Made by a program: the position numbers and the translations under genes | The notes under the pieces: model-generated | What the model saw: only the letters and a program-made list of their open reading frames with translations | Database searches by the model: none | Told to the model about the DNA's origin: nothing | DNA from: Parapedobacter indicus | Lineage (GTDB): Bacteria; Bacteroidota; Bacteroidia; Sphingobacteriales; Sphingobacteriaceae | DNA: 64,000 bases | Reading direction: 5' to 3' | Assembly (NCBI RefSeq): GCF_900113765.1 | Contig: NZ_FOQO01000006.1 | Coordinates: 62,001-126,000 of the forward strand | Shown: positions 1 to 8,427 of the stretch, in pieces | How the letters are laid out: each line of letters begins with the position of its first letter | How positions within the stretch are numbered: position 1 is the stretch's first letter

Positions 1-2556
1 AAGTACAAGTCCGGTATAAACGGGAATGGAAGCATTTCTTGCTGTTAAGATATTGTTTCTCCTGGTTCTGAAAACATCCAGCTCTATTCCTAACATCTCT
101 TCCCATAACGACGCATCCAGTCCGATATTCAATGCATGTGCCACCTCCCAGGTTATATTCGGATTGGGTGTCACTCCTCTTGAAAGGCTGATTGCCGGGT
201 CAGCAAAATAATACTTCTCGCCAAATGAATAAGTAGACAAAAATTGGAAAGCATCCACTTGGTCATTACCCATTTTACCGATGGATGCTCGTAATTTCAA
301 GTTGTTCAGAAAATCCCATTGATCCAAAAAATCTTCTTCCGATAATCGCCATCCAACAGAAACCCCGGGAAAGAAGCCAAATCGCCTACCCGCTGGAAAA
401 TTCTGCGAACCGTCATACCTAAAGTTAAAATCTATCAGATAACGTCCTTTAAATTCGTAATTCAATCTGCCAAAAAAATTCCGTCGAGCAATTTCATAGG
501 CCGATCCGGAATTGTCTTTGTTTTCGGCTCCGCCCGCATAAAGTTGGTCTATTGCGCCACTCAGATAATCCCGCCTATAAGCCCAGAAATCACTTCCTGT
601 CGTTTCTGTTTGCTCGGCGGCAATAAAGGTACTTAGGGTATGACCTTCAAAGCTGGCATCGTAATTGAGCCGCGCATTAATTGTTGTCCTGCTCGAATTT
701 AAAAAAGTTTGCCGTAGATCAGGTTGTGCGACAGGCCCTCCTAATTGCTTTGTATATACATCCGTATCGGGATTATAATTATATACTTCCCATGGAATCC
801 TGAAGAGCTTCTCCGTTCTGAAATGGCGATCATGTGCCACAAAACCATCGATCTTTAGTCCGTCCACCCAAGGAACTACAACTTCGTAGTTAAAGGTAGT
901 TTGATAGATGTTGTCCAGGTTCCTTTTATATCCCGTTGCATTCGTTGACATAACCAGCGGATTTTCACCCCGCTCTATTCCCGGCGCAAAAGAACCATCG
1001 GGATTATAAACCGGCAAAAAGGGGTATGTCCGCCAAATGGAATGGAAAATCGTTGCAGGATCGACCGAAGGCAGCGCCTGTTGTTCTTGCCGAGCAGTTA
1101 AATCCAAAGAAACTTTGATGTATGCTGAAATCCTTGCGTCCACATTGGATCGTATGCTGTAATTTTTGTAAGAGAGATCGCTGTTTTTAAGGATACTGTT
1201 TTGATTCGCAAGATTCCCGGAGATATAATACGTCACATTTTCGTTTCCACCATTTACAGATAGATTTTGTTGTGTTTGACTGGAAAAATCTTTTAAAGCG
1301 GCTTTTTGCCAGTTGGTGTTGGGATAACGGATGGGATCGCTGCCAACCCTCATCTTTTCAATTTCTTCCTGCGTAAAACGTTCGGACTGTCCCTGCTCTA
1401 CGAGCAACTCATTCATAAATACCGCATAACTTGGCGCGTCGGCCATTTTTGCCAATCTTGTTGGTTGGGAAAAACCCTGATTGAGTGAATAGCTTATGGT
1501 GGGTTTTCCTATTTGGCCACGTTTGGTGGTGACGAGAATTACGCCGTTTGCCGCTTGCGCACCATATATTGCGGCAGACGCATCTTTTAACACCGAAATA
1601 GAAGCCACGTCATTCGGGTTAATCTGACCTAAACCAGATCGATCCCAAACGCCATCAATAACAATCAGCGGCGCATTATTGCCCAGCGTGCTCTGTCCGC
1701 GGATCAATATCGAGGCCCCAGTACCCGGCAATCCACTGGTGTTTGATGCAATAACTCCTGGAAGCCGTCCCGCCAATGAATTGGAAAGATTAACCGCCGG
1801 ACTCTTCGCCAAATCTTCTCCTTTTGTCGTAGCAACCGACCCGGTAAGCGTTGCCCGCTTTTGGGTGCCATACCCAACCACCACCACTTCATCCAAATCA
1901 CTGATTGCCGCTTTCAATGTGACGGAAACTGTCGATTGACCCTTCAGGATTAGCTCGCGGGTTTCAAATCCGACCGCCGAAAATATTAACGTCTTATCCG
2001 CTTCGTCCACACTTATTTGAAATTCACCGTTGACAAGACTGGTGGTTGCTATTGAAGAACCACTTACAGTTATTGTTACACCTTCCAATGGTGTCCCCTG
2101 CTCGTCCCTGACTATTCCGCGGACGGTTTGCTGCTGAATTTGAATATCCTTAGGTTTGTTTTCTAAAACATGCTCCACTTTTGAGATCAACGTGCCATCG
2201 GACATAATCAATATATTTTTTCCATCAATGGTGTAAGTCAATGCCTGTGGTTTTAGGACCTGTGTTAAAAAAGTCGGCAATGGCATGTCTTTTGCATCAA
2301 TTGTAATTGGATTAGCAGACTTCATTAGCTGATCACTGTATACCACCCAATACCCTGTTTGCTTTTCTATCTCGTCAAAAAGTTGCTCAATTGGTTGGCG
2401 TTTTACTTTTAAAGTAATGGTTTGGGATAGTGACGCAGCACTGAGATGCAGGCTCCCTATCAACAATAGTATCCCTGTTATTCGCATTACACGCAATAAT
2501 TGGTTCTTCGCCGGGCAGGAGTGGGTCCTACCATCCGGCAATACATAATTTATCAT
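1..2556 (-). CDS. SusC/RagA-like TonB-dependent receptor of locus A, C-terminus beyond the window
   Basis: This outer-membrane TonB-dependent receptor would take up oligosaccharide with a SusD partner and signal to the FecR encoded upstream. The reading frame is open for 852 codons to the left edge, so roughly the last 250 to 300 residues are missing. After a signal segment (MRITGILLLIGSLHLS) comes an STN domain starting at SQTITLKVKRQ, a carboxypeptidase-regulatory-like domain and the plug entry motif DLDEVVVVGYGTQK near residue 230. Near the edge it reads RNASIPVYTGLVL, aligning with AKRDLAVPAYTGLVLP of the locus B receptor, so no large indel is apparent. The ATG at 2556 lies in a block conserved at nucleotide level with locus D, so the in-frame ATG at 2487, just before the signal peptide, may be the true start. 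Family confidence is high; the substrate is unknown. Confidence 0.93.
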   Translation of the reverse strand, partial: MINYVLPDGRTHSCPAKNQLLRVMRITGILLLIGSLHLSAASLSQTITLKVKRQPIEQLFDEIEKQTGYWVVYSDQLMKSANPITIDAKDMPLPTFLTQVLKPQALTYTIDGKNILIMSDGTLISKVEHVLENKPKDIQIQQQTVRGIVRDEQGTPLEGVTITVSGSSIATTSLVNGEFQISVDEADKTLIFSAVGFETRELILKGQSTVSVTLKAAISDLDEVVVVGYGTQKRATLTGSVATTKGEDLAKSPAVNLSNSLAGRLPGVIASNTSGLPGTGASILIRGQSTLGNNAPLIVIDGVWDRSGLGQINPNDVASISVLKDASAAIYGAQAANGVILVTTKRGQIGKPTISYSLNQGFSQPTRLAKMADAPSYAVFMNELLVEQGQSERFTQEEIEKMRVGSDPIRYPNTNWQKAALKDFSSQTQQNLSVNGGNENVTYYISGNLANQNSILKNSDLSYKNYSIRSNVDARISAYIKVSLDLTARQEQQALPSVDPATIFHSIWRTYPFLPVYNPDGSFAPGIERGENPLVMSTNATGYKRNLDNIYQTTFNYEVVVPWVDGLKIDGFVAHDRHFRTEKLFRIPWEVYNYNPDTDVYTKQLGGPVAQPDLRQTFLNSSRTTINARLNYDASFEGHTLSTFIAAEQTETTGSDFWAYRRDYLSGAIDQLYAGGAENKDNSGSAYEIARRNFFGRLNYEFKGRYLIDFNFRYDGSQNFPAGRRFGFFPGVSVGWRLSEEDFLDQWDFLNNLKLRASIGKMGNDQVDAFQFLSTYSFGEKYYFADPAISLSRGVTPNPNITWEVAHALNIGLDASLWEEMLGIELDVFRTRRNNILTARNASIPVYTGLVL

Positions 2557-2590
2557 TAACTTTGTTACGTTTGGATAGTTTATAATCCGG
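2540..2590. repeat. 51-bp leader block shared with locus D (copy 1)
   Basis: This stretch matches 39865-39915 at 47 of 51 positions with no gap. It covers the first six codons of the predicted susC frame (MINYVL in both) and the adjacent upstream sequence, after which the coding sequences diverge sharply. Conservation that stops inside the frame suggests selection on a nucleic-acid element rather than on the peptide. Confidence 0.85.
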
Positions 2591-2660
2591 TTTTCTAATA
2601 AATGGTCATAATCGGTATATCCGAACATCGCGAGGGGGTGGTACCAACACCTCCTCGTCC
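2571..2660 (+). ncRNA. putative cis-antisense sRNA opposite the susC leader, locus A
   Basis: On the plus strand a perfect TAnnTTTG box (TAACTTTG, 2557-2564) abuts the susC start codon. Downstream is a hairpin with arms 2632-2640 and 2648-2656 and a 7-nt loop, extendable by one C-G and one G:T pair. The two G:T pairs would be A.C mismatches in minus-strand RNA, so the fold favours plus-strand RNA. The following sequence is poor in T, making this the weakest terminator of the four. No clear -33 element is visible. The 5' end is inferred from the -7 box. Confidence 0.3.
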
Positions 2661-2750
2661 TGTATTCAATAAGTACGTTTCTATCTCTACATCATATGGT
2701 CCTCCTTGTTTAAAACTCAATTTTATGGGTTTTCAGTGGTTATCTGGGTG

Positions 2751-3923
2751 TCATTCGATGTGCAGTTTTTCATGCTCAAAACGGAACCGGATACCGGATC
2801 CCTTGAATAGCTTTAATACGTTCGTTAAATTAACATTACGTGACATTTTGCCGGAAAATGTTTGGGAGGGAATCTCCCCTTCATAAACCAATTCAATATC
2901 ATACCACCGGCTCATCTGCGCCAGCACCTCCACAAAAGGGGTCCGTTCGAAATGGAAATAGCCATCTTTCCAAGCGATAAAAGGTTGTACGTCCACTTGA
3001 TTTATCACCATTCCTTCGGGTTGTACAACGCTTTGTTGGCTAGGCTTCAACACAGCCACCTGGGGCTGTTGGGTAGTTACGGCAACGCGTACCTGGCCTT
3101 TTACTAACGTGGTTCTGACCGTTGCTTCCGCTGCGTATGCAGACACATTAAATTGCGTACCGAGTACCTCAATGGTTTGCCCCCGCGTTTTGACGAGGAA
3201 CGGCGCCATTGTTCCCTGCTTACTTACGTCAAAGTAGGCTTCGCCCTCTAGCTCTACAACCCGCTCATTGCTTTTGAATTTGCTTGGATAACGCAAGGTG
3301 CTCTCTGCATTTAACCAAACGCCGGTCCCATCAGGAAGCGTAATCTGATAGGTGCCGCCGCGGGGTGTACTGAGGACGTATTCATCCACTCCTTCATTCA
3401 CATATTCTTCTAATACCGTAGTGCCGTCGGTATAGGCGACATCGTCTCCCATCACGATACCTGTCTGCGTTTCATTTAAGTTGATCGTCCGCCCATCTGT
3501 CAAAGTTAACGTCGCCCGATTCCCCCCCGGCAGTGCGTCATTTTGCATATCAATGGTCAATTCCATCGGTTTCCCACTGTTGATCCGATACCAATAAATT
3601 CCCAATCCCACAGATAGAAACAGCAATAACATCGCAGCCGCAGTATAATACCACATCCACTTTTGGGTGTTCGCCGCTCCTCGTAGCTTGTTTCCGATTT
3701 TTGCCAGTTCACTTTCCGTATCGGTATCCCGCAACTCCAGCAAGTCAAAGGCCAGTTGGTTTTCATCTGAAATCCGCTCAACTAAATTCCGGTTGCTTCC
3801 ATTGACAGCGAGCCATTGATCCACCTCCGCTTGTTCCTCCGCGGCCAAAGGTTCTTTTCTAGCGTATTTTTCCAGAATTTTCGCGATACGGAAGGCGTTA
3901 TATAGCTTGTCGTCAGCTGGCAT
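2751..3923 (-). CDS. FecR-type anti-sigma factor, locus A
   Basis: This 390-residue inner-membrane anti-sigma factor would hold the locus A ECF sigma factor and release it on a signal from the STN domain of the receptor. It has a cytoplasmic N-terminal segment of about 88 residues, one membrane helix at about 89-112, a FecR domain in the middle (PRGGTYQITLPDGTGVWLNA, then the region around FDVSKQG) and a C-terminal DUF4974 domain (IAWKDGYFHFERTPF, then RWYDIELVYEGE). The order sigma, fecR, susC is standard for these loci. It starts 66 bp after the sigma gene stop and ends 194 bp before susC. Confidence 0.95.
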   Translation of the reverse strand: MPADDKLYNAFRIAKILEKYARKEPLAAEEQAEVDQWLAVNGSNRNLVERISDENQLAFDLLELRDTDTESELAKIGNKLRGAANTQKWMWYYTAAAMLLLFLSVGLGIYWYRINSGKPMELTIDMQNDALPGGNRATLTLTDGRTINLNETQTGIVMGDDVAYTDGTTVLEEYVNEGVDEYVLSTPRGGTYQITLPDGTGVWLNAESTLRYPSKFKSNERVVELEGEAYFDVSKQGTMAPFLVKTRGQTIEVLGTQFNVSAYAAEATVRTTLVKGQVRVAVTTQQPQVAVLKPSQQSVVQPEGMVINQVDVQPFIAWKDGYFHFERTPFVEVLAQMSRWYDIELVYEGEIPSQTFSGKMSRNVNLTNVLKLFKGSGIRFRFEHEKLHIE

Positions 3924-3989
3924 GTCTTTTCCAATGTATACGATAGAAACCGGAAAAAACTTAATTTATCTAAAAGGCGTATGATTTTT

Positions 3990-4574
3990 TTAAAGAAAAA
4001 ACAACAAAAGTGCTAATCCATTGCCGGAAAGCCGTTTTTTTAATAGGCCTACACCGCGTGACTTCTGGTTGTTTACTGTGCTTACGGAGATGTTCAATGC
4101 TAGGGCGATTTCTTTGGGGGTTAATCCGTCTTCATAAGCCATTTTGATAATTCGACGGCATTGTTCAGGCAAGGTATTGATCGCCAGGGCCACCTCACGC
4201 AAGACTTCCGAGTAGATAATTTCCTCCACCACAGCATCTTCCACTTCGTTCACCGTATTCAAATATCGTTCATGCCTGCGGTTCCGCACCTTTTCCTTTT
4301 CTATGTAGTTCAGACAGGCATTCCGCGTTGCTATGTACAGAAATGCTTTTACCGCTGATAAATCCGAGAAATTAACACGCCGTTGCCAAAGTTTAAGAAA
4401 AGCATCTTGCACGATCTCTTCGGCCTGGCCTTTGGGTAAACCAATTGCCAATCGCTTTGCAAAGAAACATAAAGCCGGATGAAACATCCGGAATAGCGCA
4501 TCGAAAGCCGTAGGGTTGCCACGGTGCAACTGCCGTATCAGATCCGCGTCGTCGTTGAGATGAATGGCCTCCAT
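3990..4574 (-). CDS. FecI-like ECF RNA polymerase sigma factor, locus A
   Basis: This ECF sigma factor, 194 residues from the ATG chosen here, probably drives fecR and susC of locus A. It shows region 2 (DALFRMFHPALCFFAKRL, then AEEIVQDAFLKLWQ) and a region 4 helix-turn-helix (YEDGLTPKEIALALNISVST). The frame continues upstream to a TTG at 4667, but the ATG at 4574 (MEAIHLNDDADLIRQL) fits the family start. The protein ends in a hydrophobic tail, GLALLLFFL, a property shared by all four sigma factors here. The long frame would leave only 18 bp to the esterase stop codon upstream; the ATG leaves 111 bp for a promoter. Confidence 0.93.
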   Translation of the reverse strand: MEAIHLNDDADLIRQLHRGNPTAFDALFRMFHPALCFFAKRLAIGLPKGQAEEIVQDAFLKLWQRRVNFSDLSAVKAFLYIATRNACLNYIEKEKVRNRRHERYLNTVNEVEDAVVEEIIYSEVLREVALAINTLPEQCRRIIKMAYEDGLTPKEIALALNISVSTVNNQKSRGVGLLKKRLSGNGLALLLFFL

Positions 4575-4685
4575 GGTATCAAACACAACAAAGGTAACGA
4601 TATTGTTGATTGATACGTATTCCTTCCAATCATTCGACCCCCGCAGCCGGATCTTCTGTAAGACCAACTAATTTCTACATCCGCA

Positions 4686-6881
4686 TTATTTTATCCAAGC
4701 TTCATAAAAATCAGGTAATGTTTCCGCTGACTGCTGAGGAATAATCACAAGGTTATCTTCTGCCTTTCCCTCAGTATATGCCGTACGTATTACCAGTTGA
4801 TCGGTCTCCACCCCACTGAAATTGCTATTACCGGCACCGTCGATCATTCCCACCACCATCAGCTTCCGCGGTGCAAGGCTTGCCGCAAGATCGGGAAGGT
4901 CATAGGCTTTTAGCGCTCCAGGAACGAAACTGTGGATAAATCTCGGTTGATAAAAACGGTTCATTACAATTGACCGGTAAGAAGACAAAGGTTCGATCAA
5001 CGCGATACGGGTGATTTCCTTATTAAACGCTGCAGCATGCAAAAGGACGGATGTCATTTCTTTGTGGGCAAGACCATATACCTCATCTATGTCATTATCT
5101 TCTTTTAGCACCGCGAGCAACCTTGCGACATCACCGGCTTGTACCCCAACTATACTTCTCGCAATCAATGTCGAAGCGAACCAGTTAAGGAGATAAGTCC
5201 GCGGGGATTGTGCACTTCCTTGGCCTATTTCACCCGTTCCCAACATATCCGGAGCCAGCACGGTAAAACCTTTTCTTACGAACCATTCAATTTCTTCGCC
5301 TGGGAATGCTTCCGCTGATTTTCCAGAAGGATGGAGATAAAGCAGTGCCTTTCGGTTCGGGTGTGCTGGTTTCATCAACAGATAAGGAATTACATATGCA
5401 CCCTCTCCTTTTATAAAATATTGTTCTACGACATAGTCTGCTTTTTGAAAACGCCCTGTAAGTACCGGTTCCTGTTCTTCTGCCGGCTCCCTGTATCCTG
5501 AAAGCTTCTTCGCAGCATCCAGTACCTTCGGCGGGTGTGCCCCAAGGTTGTTACGGGAAGATTGTAGTTTTGCCTCCAATTGTTCTCCAATTGTCCGGTT
5601 TAAACTAAAAACAGTTTCGCTTTCCAGTGACGTTGAAAGTTGACCCGTTTTGGTCACTTGTATCTCCTCGTCACTGAGGAGGATGACTTCCTCATCTTTT
5701 GCGCTACCGGGATTATTCAGGTGTTTCTGAAAAAAAGCGTACATGGCTTCTCTGTTTTTCCGGGTAGATGCATGGACAGTGTCATCGGTTACCATGCTGA
5801 AATTCTCCGGTTTATCATATGCCTTATAAATGCGTGATACTTCTTTCGTGGACTCTTTAGATCCCTGAATACTAAATATATCACGGCTTGTAGTGATCAT
5901 CAATGCAGGTTTCGGGGCCCTGGCCAATAAAAAATCCGGTTGGTCTATTCCCCTTTGGACCACATTGAATAAGTTTTGCTCTGCATCCTGCGGACCCTTC
6001 GTCTGCAACAACCTGGTAAACGTAGTAAGGTAGTTCTCGGGGGCCACGGCATAGATACGAGGGTCTATCGCAGCAATGTATGCCGATTGCGTGCCGCCGC
6101 CTGAACGCCCCGTCATACCAATCCGTTCGGAATCTATCTCCTTACGGGTCAACAGATAATCCACCGCCCGGATACCATCCCATATCATATAGCTTGCCTG
6201 CGAAGCACCGGTAATAAAAGCCTGCGCCCCGGAATAGGAATGCTCTTCCGTCAGCAAAGCAATCGATTTGCCCGTTTTCGGGTCGTTGTACTCCAATCGC
6301 TCGCCTTGCCCCACCGGATCAAACGCAAACACGATAAAGCCCTTTTTAACCAGGTTCAATATCACATGTTGATAGGTTTCGGACCGGTACCCTGTAGCAG
6401 AATGGCCACTACAGTAGATGACAACGGGTGCCTTTGCTCCTCTTTTTAATCCATCGGGAATAAACAAAGACGAGGTCACGTAAAACTTTGGCCGGGATTC
6501 ATACACAATATGTTCGACCTTATATCCATCTTTTTCGATCACCTTCACAATCTTTGCATTCAAAGGTGTCTTTTCCGGAAATGGTCCCATAATATCCAGC
6601 AATGTCTCGCGCACGAATCGCTGCCACTCTTTCCAATCAGCTAATGTCGTTAAGGTGGCAATTTTACCGGAGCGCTCGGTTAAATATTCATAAGATTGCG
6701 CTGAGAGATGTTGGTATAGGGAATTAGGGGCATCGCTGAAATGGAGCCATTTACCCGTCAGCACATCATATTGATTTTTGTTCAGTTTATGCTGGGCTAC
6801 CGCCGTCCTATATGCAAGTAACGCAAGCACCATAAATAGGAACGGCATGTTACATTGACTTAAGAATCTTTTACGTTTCAT
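4686..6881 (-). CDS. exported two-domain alpha/beta hydrolase of the acetylxylan esterase type
   Basis: This 731-residue protein has a signal peptide (cleavage probably after RTAVAQ) and two alpha/beta-hydrolase regions. The first, about residues 100-390, resembles acetylxylan esterase or dienelactone-hydrolase-like enzymes. It has the nucleophile elbow GRSGGG with Ser260, an oxyanion-side YCSGHSATGY, a probable acid in TTSRDIF and a probable His in DDTVHAS. The second, about 480-731, keeps the fold pattern (ALLYLHPSGKS, VLAPDMLGTGE) but has GLAHKE where a nucleophile elbow is expected, so it is probably inactive. It is the last gene of locus B, 51 bp after the M19-like gene. A role in removing acyl groups from an imported or surface-bound glycan is inferred. 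It lacks the GCSRxGK elbow of CE15 glucuronoyl esterases. Confidence 0.8.
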   Translation of the reverse strand: MKRKRFLSQCNMPFLFMVLALLAYRTAVAQHKLNKNQYDVLTGKWLHFSDAPNSLYQHLSAQSYEYLTERSGKIATLTTLADWKEWQRFVRETLLDIMGPFPEKTPLNAKIVKVIEKDGYKVEHIVYESRPKFYVTSSLFIPDGLKRGAKAPVVIYCSGHSATGYRSETYQHVILNLVKKGFIVFAFDPVGQGERLEYNDPKTGKSIALLTEEHSYSGAQAFITGASQASYMIWDGIRAVDYLLTRKEIDSERIGMTGRSGGGTQSAYIAAIDPRIYAVAPENYLTTFTRLLQTKGPQDAEQNLFNVVQRGIDQPDFLLARAPKPALMITTSRDIFSIQGSKESTKEVSRIYKAYDKPENFSMVTDDTVHASTRKNREAMYAFFQKHLNNPGSAKDEEVILLSDEEIQVTKTGQLSTSLESETVFSLNRTIGEQLEAKLQSSRNNLGAHPPKVLDAAKKLSGYREPAEEQEPVLTGRFQKADYVVEQYFIKGEGAYVIPYLLMKPAHPNRKALLYLHPSGKSAEAFPGEEIEWFVRKGFTVLAPDMLGTGEIGQGSAQSPRTYLLNWFASTLIARSIVGVQAGDVARLLAVLKEDNDIDEVYGLAHKEMTSVLLHAAAFNKEITRIALIEPLSSYRSIVMNRFYQPRFIHSFVPGALKAYDLPDLAASLAPRKLMVVGMIDGAGNSNFSGVETDQLVIRTAYTEGKAEDNLVIIPQQSAETLPDFYEAWIK

Positions 6882-6932
6882 ATACGGGGTTAATATCGTG
6901 AATAGTATTGTTTATGCTGTTAATTCATCCTG

Positions 6933-8300
6933 TTAAGCAAGCGCTGCCCTGGCAACCCGTAACGCATTGCCTCCTAATATTTTCCGTATCTCTTCATCTG
7001 CATATCCCATTTGAACCATTCCTACCGTAAACAACGGCCAGTTTGTCCATGCCAAACTTTGCCGCATTTCCGTGGTCTCTTTGAAAGGATCTTCAGGCCA
7101 CAAAGCTTCCCACCGTGTTCTCGGCCGCCTATAAGCAGGAACCTGACCCTTCTCTTCTTTGGCAAAAGACGATGTATAAGCCACATCTGTCCCGATACCT
7201 ACATGGTCGCTGCCAAACTTTTTCACCACATAATCGATATGTTTCATCATGGCAGCAATATCGCCGCTGCCACCCAAAAATCTGGGGATGCCGCAGATTC
7301 CGATGTATCCTCCGGTATCGGCAATAGCTTTGATAACAGGATCCGGCTTCGACCGGATATGTTCATACACCGCCGTGGCCGAACTATGGCTTGCCACCAT
7401 TGGTCTTTCAGAAAGCTGAGCAGCCTCCAAGCTGGTTCGCCAACCCGAGTGGGCAACGTCTACAATAACCCCAACACGGTTCATTTCCTTCACGACTGCA
7501 CGGCCAAAGTCACTCAGCCCGGCATTGCCCTTTTCCGCACAACCATCGCCAATCACATTACGGCGGTTATAGGTTAGGTGCATCATGCGGATACCCAATT
7601 GAAAAAACACCAGTACATACCGCAGCTCCTCTTCCACCGATGCCCAATCTTGCGGCAACGGTACACCATTTCCAGTAAAATAGAGTGCATGTCTGTTCTC
7701 TTTTTTTGCTCGTATAATATCATCCGGCGTGACGGCTTTCGCTACAAAATCTTTCAGCATGTCTGTGGTATACGTAAAATGAGCAAGCCGTTTCAATAAT
7801 TTCTTCACTTCATTACCCTCTTCTCCTGAATTTTGGAACACACAGGTTACACCGGCTACTTTCCACGCGTTTTCAAGCTCAAGCCGTTCCCGTTCATTCT
7901 TTACAAAACGGGTCATGGACATATTTTCCTGCATATCCTGAATTTCTAGAGGGGAAGCCTGACTATCAATAGCAACCGTCAACGCTCCGCCATCTACAGC
8001 TGCCCGGGGCATAAAACCATAGGTATCGAAAACAAGGGCATCTCTATGCAGCTCAAGTCCGTGTTCCAGTTGCTTTTTAGTAGGTTTAAGGATGGATAAG
8101 GCAAGGTCATAATCTGCCTTCATGCTAGCGTTCATCTGAAAAGCTTGTTGCGGGCTGCTCAATAGGTTTCCAAGTTGATCCCCGAATCCCGAAATAAGGG
8201 CCGCTTCTGATGTATATCCCTTCGGTATCCCAAGAGCCGCCAGACCAAGCCCAGCAAGACCTCCAGTTATTCTGATAAAATCCCTACGGTTGTTTTTCAT
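6933..8300 (-). CDS. Tat-exported M19 (membrane dipeptidase)-like protein with atypical metal site
   Basis: This 455-residue protein belongs to the renal dipeptidase family (M19) and starts with a Tat-type signal (NNRRDFIRITGGLAGLGLAA). The C-terminal half keeps family hallmarks: HLTYNRRN, VDVAHSG, ASHSSA and GIGTDVAY, which would supply the two later zinc-ligand histidines. The N-terminal HxD ligand pair is absent, with LVFDTYGF where DGHxD is expected, and the bridging glutamate region reads YFTGNGVPL instead of EGG-like sequence. Three of five canonical ligands therefore seem to be missing, so classical dipeptidase activity is doubtful. It lies in locus B between susD and the esterase; SusD is separated from it by 127 bp holding a hairpin. 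Confidence 0.8.
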   Translation of the reverse strand: MKNNRRDFIRITGGLAGLGLAALGIPKGYTSEAALISGFGDQLGNLLSSPQQAFQMNASMKADYDLALSILKPTKKQLEHGLELHRDALVFDTYGFMPRAAVDGGALTVAIDSQASPLEIQDMQENMSMTRFVKNERERLELENAWKVAGVTCVFQNSGEEGNEVKKLLKRLAHFTYTTDMLKDFVAKAVTPDDIIRAKKENRHALYFTGNGVPLPQDWASVEEELRYVLVFFQLGIRMMHLTYNRRNVIGDGCAEKGNAGLSDFGRAVVKEMNRVGVIVDVAHSGWRTSLEAAQLSERPMVASHSSATAVYEHIRSKPDPVIKAIADTGGYIGICGIPRFLGGSGDIAAMMKHIDYVVKKFGSDHVGIGTDVAYTSSFAKEEKGQVPAYRRPRTRWEALWPEDPFKETTEMRQSLAWTNWPLFTVGMVQMGYADEEIRKILGGNALRVARAALA

Positions 8301-8364
8301 ATAAAATTGCTTTATACGTATCCATTTTAAACAGTAGCTGCTGATGCGCCAGCGGTATTTTCAA

Positions 8365-8406
8365 GAAAGCCATTATGCATGTCTTTAAACAAACACGATG
8401 GCTTTC
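8365..8406 (-). other. intercistronic hairpin downstream of susD, locus B
   Basis: Arms GAAAGCCAT (8365-8373) and ATGGCTTTC (8398-8406) are perfect 9-bp inverted repeats with a 24-nt loop, beginning 22 bp after the susD stop codon. There is no strong T-tract on either strand. It could be a processing or mRNA-stability element separating high susCD expression from the downstream enzymes, or a leaky terminator. Confidence 0.4.
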
Positions 8407-8427
8407 GTTAACCTGCCGGTTATTCTG

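Noticed and set aside
7011-7577. A 188-codon plus-strand open frame opposite the M19-like gene
   Set aside because: It is fully antisense to a well-supported gene, and the peptide is unusually rich in His, Cys, Arg and Pro with no recognisable domain.
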